Shown: positions 58,968 through 64,000 of the stretch, piece after piece
Position numbering within the stretch: position 1 is the stretch's first letter
How the letters are laid out: the number at the start of each line of letters is the position of its first letter
Assembly: GCF_900105055.1 (NCBI RefSeq)
Contig: NZ_FNTA01000003.1
Location: 62,001 to 126,000 of the forward strand
Reading direction: 5' to 3'
DNA from: Amycolatopsis lurida
Lineage (GTDB): Bacteria; Actinomycetota; Actinomycetes; Mycobacteriales; Pseudonocardiaceae
Length of the DNA: 64,000 nucleotides
Translations under genes and position numbers: made by a program
Notes under the pieces: model-generated
Seen by the model: only the letters and a program-made list of their open reading frames with translations
The model's database searches: none
Told to the model about the DNA's origin: nothing

Positions 58968-59345
58968 ATGAACACCACGACACTGGCCTCGACCACGCGG
59001 CTGAACCCGGTGAGCCGCACCTTGCCGGTTCTGCTGGCGATGGAGGACGACGCCGAAGACATCGGCCGCCTGTCCCCGGACGACCGCCTGACCTGCCACG
59101 TGCACGGCCGCTGGATCCACCAGTGCGTCGCTTCCCCGCTGCACGTCAACCCGGTCACGCGCCATCGCTGGTGCCGCTCGTGCGCCACCGCGTTGACCGT
59201 CTCCGTCGACGAACTGTCCGGCGACGTCACGATGTCCTGTCCTCGGTGCGGTCACGGCGAAAGCGCCGCCTCGGCCAGACTGATCGCCGCCTGCCGAGCC
59301 AGTCTGGCCGCCGCGCGCCGAGGCTCCGGCGCGCGGGCCGCCTAA
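58968..59345 (+). CDS. Small zinc-ribbon-like protein
   Basis: A 125-residue soluble protein with LTCHVHGRW-HQC, HRWCRSC and MSCPRCGHGE, a set of cysteine and histidine pairs that could bind one or two zinc ions. GGAAGGAG lies 7 bp before the ATG at 58968. Function unknown; it may bind nucleic acid or protein. Its end overlaps that of the converging hydrolase gene by 4 bp. Confidence 0.7.
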   Translation: MNTTTLASTTRLNPVSRTLPVLLAMEDDAEDIGRLSPDDRLTCHVHGRWIHQCVASPLHVNPVTRHRWCRSCATALTVSVDELSGDVTMSCPRCGHGESAASARLIAACRASLAAARRGSGARAA

Positions 59346-60205
59346 GCGACCCTGTCGAGGATCCGCTCGATGATCAGGTCTCGGTCCGGCGGGCGGAGAT
59401 AGAGGTAGTGACCGGCGTCCGGCAGGATTTCGACGTCGGCATGGGGGAGCAGGCTCTTGAGTCGCGCGGCGGCAGCGGCGGAATCGTGCACTACGCTGCG
59501 CCCACCGAACAGGGCGAGCGTGGGCACTTCGATGGACCGCAACGCCTCGTCGCTCGGGCAGACCTGGAACGGCACCCGGGCGCGATAGCACCGGATACCG
59601 GTGAGCACGAGCCGCGCGGCCGGCTGGTCGAACACGTCCTCGCCGGCGGACCACGCCAAGAACCGGCGCCACAGCCGATCGCTGTCGAGTACGGCGGCGG
59701 CCAAGCCGTACCGGAAGACTTTCCGCGTGAACGGCGCCGAGACGGTGGTCGCGTCCAGCAACGTGATGGACGCGAGCCTGCCGGGTTCGTGGATCGCCTG
59801 GTTGACCGCGTGCCAGCCCCCGGTCGAACCGCCGACAAGACGTACGTCCTTCAATCCCAGGTCCTCGAAGACGTCGTCGAGGGCGCTCGTGCGGTCGCGG
59901 ATGTCCTTGAACGGCGCCTTTTGCACGCTACGGCCGGCTTCGCCGAGAGTGTCGATCGCGTAGACGGTGTGGTGTTCGGCCAAGGCCGGGATGAGTGCCG
60001 CGAAGCAGGCCGAGGTCGCCAGGAGCCCCGGCAGCAGGGCGACCGAGCTGCCACCGTCGCCGTAGCGGTAGACCCGCGTGGTGCCGTGGCGCGTTTCGAC
60101 GTCGAAGACCGTGCCCGGTTCCGGGCATTCGGCCATCGCGCGGTCGTAGGCGGCGAAATAGCGTTTTTCGGCCGCCGGATTTCTGAAACCCCCGATTTCG
60201 TTCAT
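59342..60205 (-). CDS. Alpha/beta hydrolase
   Basis: A 287-residue cytosolic hydrolase. The oxyanion region is LLPGLLATSACFAALIPAL, the nucleophile Ser lies in LVGGSTGGWHAVN, the acid Asp is near residue 255 and the catalytic His in LPDAGHYLYL. GGSTGGW is one residue off the usual GxSxG (it has G-S-T-G-G). I start it at ATG 60205. It is divergent from an AraC-type regulator with a 57-bp gap and is likely controlled by it. Substrate unknown. Confidence 0.82.
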   Translation of the reverse strand: MNEIGGFRNPAAEKRYFAAYDRAMAECPEPGTVFDVETRHGTTRVYRYGDGGSSVALLPGLLATSACFAALIPALAEHHTVYAIDTLGEAGRSVQKAPFKDIRDRTSALDDVFEDLGLKDVRLVGGSTGGWHAVNQAIHEPGRLASITLLDATTVSAPFTRKVFRYGLAAAVLDSDRLWRRFLAWSAGEDVFDQPAARLVLTGIRCYRARVPFQVCPSDEALRSIEVPTLALFGGRSVVHDSAAAAARLKSLLPHADVEILPDAGHYLYLRPPDRDLIIERILDRVA

Positions 60206-60250
60206 GAGCGGAACGCTAGGCAAACCCGTCTTCCGGGTCTTGAACGAAAG

Positions 60251-60256
60251 TAAGAT
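60251..60256 (+). promoter_or_regulatory. -10 box of a probable leaderless AraC-type regulator transcript
   Basis: TAAGAT is followed by 6 bp and the ATG at 60263, with no ribosome site. Confidence 0.5.
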
Positions 60257-60262
60257 GGCGCC

Positions 60263-61081
60263 ATGGGCGGGTGGGGTCTCGTGGTTCCGCGGCGGCACAT
60301 CGTCCGCGCGCCCGGCGAGCGGATTCTCGGTCGGCCGCACCCCGTCCTCGCCGCCCATGTGTCGAGCTACGTCGCACATGACCTTCCCGACGCGGGCGCC
60401 AACTCCTGGCAGGTCACCCCGTTGTCCGTGCTCACCTGGGTGATCGACATCGACGCGCCGGCCAGAGGGCCGGATGTTCCCGCGTCGCCGGTGCTGGGCT
60501 TGCGGGACCGGCCGTTGCGCGTCGAGCAGGCCGGGCGTTCACGCGGGATCGTCGTCACCCTGACCCCGCTCGGTTCGTACGCGTTGTTCGGGATTCCGTT
60601 GCGGGAGCTGGCGAACTCGGTCGTCGCGGCGTCGGACCTGCTGCCCGCCGGGTCGCTGACCGGCCGGCTGGCCGAAGCGGTGGACTGGCCGGAGAGATTC
60701 CGGCTGCTGGACGAGTACCTCGCGGCGAGGCTCGCTCGCGGCCCAGAGCTGGCCGCACCTGTCCGATACGCGTGGGATCGGCTTTGCGCGGGCCCGGTCC
60801 GCGTCGACCTCCTCGCGGACGAGATCGGCTGGAGCAGGCAGCACCTCAACGTCCGGTTCCGCGAGCAGATCGGGCTGAATCCCCGCACCGTCGGACGGAT
60901 CGCCCGGCTCAATCGAGTGCTGGCGCTGCTGGACCGGGCGCCGTCGCTCTCCTGGGCGGAGGTCGCGCATTCGAGCGGTTACAGCGACCAAGCGCACCTC
61001 GTCCGAGAGTTCCGGGCGTTGACCGGGCACAGCCCGACCGAGGTCGGGAAACCGGCTGGGTTGTTCGTTTCGCCCCGGTGA
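60263..61081 (+). CDS. AraC-family transcriptional regulator
   Basis: A 272-residue regulator with an N-terminal sensor domain (about 1-150) and a C-terminal AraC helix-turn-helix pair (VDLLADEIGWSRQHLNVRFREQIG, positions 186-209, and WAEVAHSSGYSDQAHLVREFR). It is divergent from the alpha/beta hydrolase gene and separated from it by 57 bp, so it probably controls it. The transcript appears leaderless. Confidence 0.88.
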   Translation: MGGWGLVVPRRHIVRAPGERILGRPHPVLAAHVSSYVAHDLPDAGANSWQVTPLSVLTWVIDIDAPARGPDVPASPVLGLRDRPLRVEQAGRSRGIVVTLTPLGSYALFGIPLRELANSVVAASDLLPAGSLTGRLAEAVDWPERFRLLDEYLAARLARGPELAAPVRYAWDRLCAGPVRVDLLADEIGWSRQHLNVRFREQIGLNPRTVGRIARLNRVLALLDRAPSLSWAEVAHSSGYSDQAHLVREFRALTGHSPTEVGKPAGLFVSPR

Positions 61082-61156
61082 AGGCCGTTCGTCTCTCGAA
61101 AACGCACGCACGCGGATTCCTCTCCGTACAACGAGCGTTCACCCGATCGGCGGAGG

Positions 61157-61162
61157 TAGGTT
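61157..61162 (+). promoter_or_regulatory. -10 box of a probable leaderless transcript
   Basis: TAGGTT is followed by 6 bp and the ATG at 61169, with no ribosome site. Confidence 0.5.
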
Positions 61163-61168
61163 GCGGGC

Positions 61169-62017
61169 ATGACCCAGGTTTCGACGCCTGCCGAGGCTGC
61201 CACGAAGATCACCGGACGCGCCGTCGCCGAGCAGAGGAGCCTGTCGAGCGGGGTGACCGAAGTGGTACTCGACAGCGGCGACACGGTGGTCGTCAAACGC
61301 GGCCACGCCCGGAACGCGACGCCGGCCGAGGCCGCGGGCCTGCGGTGGCTGGGAGAGCCCGGTGCGGTGCGGGTGCCCGAGGTTCGCGGCCACGACGGCG
61401 AATGGCTGGTCACGGAACTGGTCGGCGGCGGAAGGCCGACGCATCACGCGGCGGAGCGGCTGGGGAGGGGGCTCGCGGAGTTGCACACGTCGGGCGCGCC
61501 CGCGTTCGGCGCGGCGCCGCCGGACGGGCCCACTGACGCGTGGATCGGCCTGGCGCCGATGGAGAACACGCCGGGCGAGGACTGGCCGACCTGGTATGCC
61601 GAGCATCGGGTCCTGCCCTACCTCCGCCGTGCGGTCGACGAAGGCACGCTGAACGGTGACGAAGCCGCTGTCATCGAGCAGGCTTGCACGCGGCTTCCCG
61701 AAGTGTCGGAACCGCCTGCGCGCCTGCATGGTGACCTGTGGAACGGCAATGTGCTGTGGGGAGCCGTCGAGGCGTCGCTCATCGACCCGGCCGCCCACGG
61801 CGGCCATCGCGAAACCGATCTGGCGATGCTGCAGTTGTTCGGCTGCCCGTTGCTCGACCGGGTGCTCGCCGCTTACCAGGAGGTCGCCCCGCTCGCCGAC
61901 GGCTGGACCGATCGGATCGGCGCGCACCAGTTGTTCCCGCTTCTGGTGCACACCGTCCTTTTCGGACGGTCCTATGCCGGGCAGGCGGTCGCGGCGGCGA
62001 AGGCCGTCGGCCGGTAG
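61169..62017 (+). CDS. Fructosamine kinase family protein
   Basis: A 282-residue kinase of the fructosamine-3-kinase/APH fold. The ATP-binding Lys is in DTVVVKRGH, the catalytic loop is LHGDLWNGNVLW, and the metal-binding Asp is in LIDPAAHGGHRETDLAML. Members phosphorylate Amadori sugars on glycated proteins, or ribulosamines, to start deglycation. It is bounded by the AraC gene upstream and a converging TetR gene 1 bp after its stop. Confidence 0.9.
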   Translation: MTQVSTPAEAATKITGRAVAEQRSLSSGVTEVVLDSGDTVVVKRGHARNATPAEAAGLRWLGEPGAVRVPEVRGHDGEWLVTELVGGGRPTHHAAERLGRGLAELHTSGAPAFGAAPPDGPTDAWIGLAPMENTPGEDWPTWYAEHRVLPYLRRAVDEGTLNGDEAAVIEQACTRLPEVSEPPARLHGDLWNGNVLWGAVEASLIDPAAHGGHRETDLAMLQLFGCPLLDRVLAAYQEVAPLADGWTDRIGAHQLFPLLVHTVLFGRSYAGQAVAAAKAVGR

Positions 62018-62018
62018 C

Positions 62019-62693
62019 TCAGCGCGCGAGGCGGTCGAGCCATTCGGCGAGCATCGCTCGCTCGGCGGGAGTCAGGACGTCGCCGGGTTCCTTCTCCAAG
62101 GCGGCTTTGAGCGCGATCGCGCGGCTGGGGATGTCCGAAGCCTTGTCCGGGCAGTCGGTGGTGATCGCCGCTATCACGTGCTCGCGCGCGGCGATGAGCA
62201 GATCCGGATCGCGCTGTTCCGGCGGGCTCGCGAGGAAGGACAGGATCACCCCCATTCCCGTCGCGTGCACCAACTGCGCGGCTTGTTCGACCGGCACGCG
62301 CAGCCTGCCCGCCTCGGCGATGCGTTCGATGATCCGGCGGAGCATCGCGTCGGCCTCCTGACGCGCTTCGCGAACGCGGGGCTCGCCGTACATGAGCATG
62401 TAGAAGGCGGGCCGGCGCAGGCCGAACTCGACATGCAGGTCCCAACCTCGCCGGAGGTCGCGCACCGGGTCGCCGGTCTGCCCGAGAGCGTGCTTTCCCT
62501 CCAGGTAGCTCTTGAAGCCGTACGTGGCGACAGCATCGAGAAGACCGTCCTTGTCGCCGAAGATCCGGTAGAGCGTCGGCGCCTGCACACCGGCGGCGGC
62601 GCTGACCGCACGCGTCGACAGCGCCTCGCGCCCGCCCTCCTCCAAGAGCTCCGCGGCCGCGCGGATCAACCGGTCTTTCGTCGTCAACGTCAT
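62019..62693 (-). CDS. TetR-family transcriptional regulator
   Basis: A 224-residue repressor with an N-terminal helix-turn-helix (AVSAAAGVQAPTLYRIFGDK, positions 30-49) and a helical ligand-binding domain. It is divergent from an SDR gene with a 93-bp gap rich in GATA/TATC half-sites, so it probably represses that gene and itself. Confidence 0.92.
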   Translation of the reverse strand: MTLTTKDRLIRAAAELLEEGGREALSTRAVSAAAGVQAPTLYRIFGDKDGLLDAVATYGFKSYLEGKHALGQTGDPVRDLRRGWDLHVEFGLRRPAFYMLMYGEPRVREARQEADAMLRRIIERIAEAGRLRVPVEQAAQLVHATGMGVILSFLASPPEQRDPDLLIAAREHVIAAITTDCPDKASDIPSRAIALKAALEKEPGDVLTPAERAMLAEWLDRLAR

Positions 62694-62786
62694 GAATCGA
62701 CGATAACACCTACCTGATAGCGCTGGTTCGATATCGCTGATACAGTGATCTCGTTATCAACGAAAACGCCTGATGGGAGTACTTGC
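62694..62786. promoter_or_regulatory. TetR/SDR divergent control region
   Basis: The 93-bp gap contains GATAAC near its left end and GTTATC near its right end as inverted half-sites, and two direct copies of GATANCGCTG between them. These are candidate TetR operator elements. A GGGAG ribosome site precedes the SDR start. Confidence 0.4.
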
Positions 62787-63512
62787 ATGGCACGCGTAGC
62801 GATCGTCACCGGCGGCTCGCGGGGCATCGGCAGGCAGTCGGCCGAGCGGCTGGCGTCCGACGGGTTCGCGGTCGTCGTCGTGTACGGCGGCAACAAGGAC
62901 GAGGCCCAGGCCGCGGTCGACGCGATCACCGCCGGTGGAGGTCAGGCGATTGCGGCACAGGCCGATGTCGCGGACGAGCAGGCCGTCGCGGCCGTGTTCG
63001 ACGTCGCGGAGAAGACCTTCGGCGGAGTCGACGTCGTGGTCCACGCCGCGGGTGCCTTGTACCTCGCGCCGGTGGCCGAGCTGGACCTCGACCGGCTGGA
63101 CCGGTTGCACCGCACCAACATCCGCGGCACCTTCGTGGTCGACCAGCAGGCCTCCCGCCGCGTCCGCGACGGTGGCGCGATCATCAACTTCTCCACATCG
63201 GTGCTCGGCCTCGCGCTGCCGGGATACGCCGCCTATGCCGCGTCGAAGGGCGCGGTCGAGGCGATCACCCTGGTCCTCGCCCGCGAACTGCGCGGCCGCG
63301 ACATCACCGTGAACGCGGTCGCGCCCGGTCCGACCGCCACGGCGCTGTTCCTGGACGGCAAGGACGAGGCGACCGTCGCGAGCATGGCGGCGCAGTCTCC
63401 GCTCGAACGCCTCGGCACCCCGTCCGACATCGCCGAGGTCGTCTCGTTCCTGGCCGGCCCGGCCCGCTGGGTCAACGGCCAGGTCCTTCGCGCCAACGGC
63501 GGCATCGTCTGA
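62787..63512 (+). CDS. Short-chain dehydrogenase/reductase
   Basis: A 241-residue SDR with TGGSRGIG (cofactor), the NxAG-like HAAGALY in place of NNAG, Ser in INFSTSVLG and Y-x3-K in YAAYAASKGAVE. The C-terminal WVNGQVLRANGG is typical of FabG-like reductases. It is divergent from a TetR regulator, an arrangement seen for oxidoreductases induced by their substrates. Confidence 0.88.
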   Translation: MARVAIVTGGSRGIGRQSAERLASDGFAVVVVYGGNKDEAQAAVDAITAGGGQAIAAQADVADEQAVAAVFDVAEKTFGGVDVVVHAAGALYLAPVAELDLDRLDRLHRTNIRGTFVVDQQASRRVRDGGAIINFSTSVLGLALPGYAAYAASKGAVEAITLVLARELRGRDITVNAVAPGPTATALFLDGKDEATVASMAAQSPLERLGTPSDIAEVVSFLAGPARWVNGQVLRANGGIV

Positions 63513-63541
63513 GCGGCGACCCGGATTCCGGGCTCGGGCAC

Positions 63542-63664
63542 GTTGCGAAAGCCACTTTCGCAACCTTCAGCGTTGGGAAAGAGGCTTTCGCAACGCCGGT
63601 GGGTGACCGGTCGCTCCGAGTACCCGGTGCTGCCCAGGCGCGTCGCGAAAGCCACTTTCGCGAC
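63542..63664. repeat. Three copies of a small hairpin repeat
   Basis: GTTGCGAAAGCCACTTTCGC (start of copy 1, 63542-63564), a looser copy at 63572-63594 and copy 3 at 63642-63664 (GTCGCGAAAGCCACTTTCGC) each form a 9- or 10-bp stem with a 3-base loop. They lie between the SDR gene and the converging amphi-Trp gene. Confidence 0.8.
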
Positions 63665-63723
63665 ATGAAAAGCGGGCGGGCCCACCGCCGAAGCACGAGC
63701 CCGCCCAGTCCTTTATGGACAGA

Positions 63724-63987
63724 TCAGACGACGGTGCCCTCGGAGTCGTCGTCCGAGTCGCTCTCTTCGATCTTCCACTTCAGCTGGAACTCGACCTCTT
63801 CCTCGCCGTCACCGCGCTCGTGCTCGATCGAGAACTGCGCGCGGGCGGGGACGCGGAACCGTTCCCCGGCGATCTGGATGCGGAAAGAGGTCTCGGACTC
63901 GAGCGCGTCGGCGAGCCGGCGCAGTTTCGCGACGACGTCGGCGGTGGAGTAGACGCGTTCGACGTCTCGGGGAGCGGTTCCGGTCAC
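63724..63987 (-). CDS. Amphi-Trp domain protein
   Basis: An 87-residue acidic protein. RLADALESETSFRIQIAGERF and the final EVEFQLKWKIEE (an alternating amphipathic strand with Trp) match the small amphi-Trp domain family. GGAGG lies 5 bp before the GTG at 63987. The very acidic C-terminus (ESDSDDDSEG) is unusual. Function unknown. Confidence 0.82.
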   Translation of the reverse strand: MTGTAPRDVERVYSTADVVAKLRRLADALESETSFRIQIAGERFRVPARAQFSIEHERGDGEEEVEFQLKWKIEESDSDDDSEGTVV

Positions 63988-64000
63988 GGTTTCCTCCAGG

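Noticed and set aside
1..64000. tRNA or rRNA genes and riboswitches
   Set aside because: Reading the intergenic gaps showed no cloverleaf with a TTC loop, no rRNA-like stretch and no recognisable riboswitch core.

Overview
The window comes from a high-GC actinomycete. Very high G+C at third codon positions, several genes that start directly after a TANNNT -10 box with no ribosome site, an Otr(A)-type resistance gene behind a WhiB7-like promoter, and many intergenic palindromes all point to Pseudonocardiaceae, most likely Amycolatopsis. The genus is an inference from style and not from a database match. No rRNA, tRNA, CRISPR array, phage or intact insertion sequence is visible.

Region 1 (0-15.8 kb) is the most coherent system: what looks like a complete indole-3-acetic acid (IAA) catabolic cluster. 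Running leftward are iacA (flavin-dependent hydroxylase), iacB, iacC/iacD (Rieske dioxygenase alpha and beta), iacE (dehydrogenase), iacF (oxygenase reductase) and, unusually, a cytochrome P450 that converges on an FprB-type ferredoxin/ferredoxin reductase. Running rightward are a cytosolic PAS histidine kinase, the flavin reductase iacG, a small coupled ORF, an amidase (iacH-like) and a FixJ/LuxR-type response regulator. Further right are a SnoaL-like protein, a frameshifted MFS importer and a second amidase. A 17-bp motif, GTARGGRAAAYCYTYAS, occurs at three of the cluster's promoter regions, with a degenerate fourth copy. It is a good candidate for the response-regulator operator.

Region 2 (15.9-25.6 kb) holds a MacB-like ABC exporter, DUF2252 and DUF1206 proteins, an ABM-fold monooxygenase, a membrane-anchored DJ-1/PfpI protein with a small membrane partner, and a NarL-type two-component system. 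Region 3 (25.6-34.0 kb) is a sugar locus: a LacI repressor with a palindromic operator, a YtfQRT-like furanose-type ABC importer and a secreted GH2 enzyme with two CBM42-like (AbfB) modules. This suggests scavenging of arabinofuranose- or galactofuranose-containing glycans.

Region 4 (34.1-43.7 kb) carries an MmpS-like protein, a LysR effector domain lacking its DNA-binding domain, a 166-bp palindromic MITE-like element, DUF5997, a GntR/YtrA repressor with a DUF5808 membrane protein, a secreted serine hydrolase, and an ECF sigma factor / MFS / PEP-mutase-like operon. Region 5 (43.8-46.2 kb) is a ribosomal-protection (tetracycline-resistance type) GTPase behind a WhiB7-like promoter and a 29-codon leader peptide, with an apparent one-base deletion just after its start codon. 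Region 6 (46.2-56.9 kb) includes a secreted esterase, an MFS exporter, the branched-chain 2-oxoacid dehydrogenase genes with a divergent Lrp regulator, small secreted proteins, and a ROK-regulated xylose isomerase. Region 7 (56.9-64 kb) contains an epoxide-hydrolase-like lipoprotein, a type II thioesterase homologue that lacks its catalytic Ser and His, AraC and TetR regulators beside hydrolase or dehydrogenase genes, a fructosamine-kinase-like protein and an amphi-Trp domain protein.
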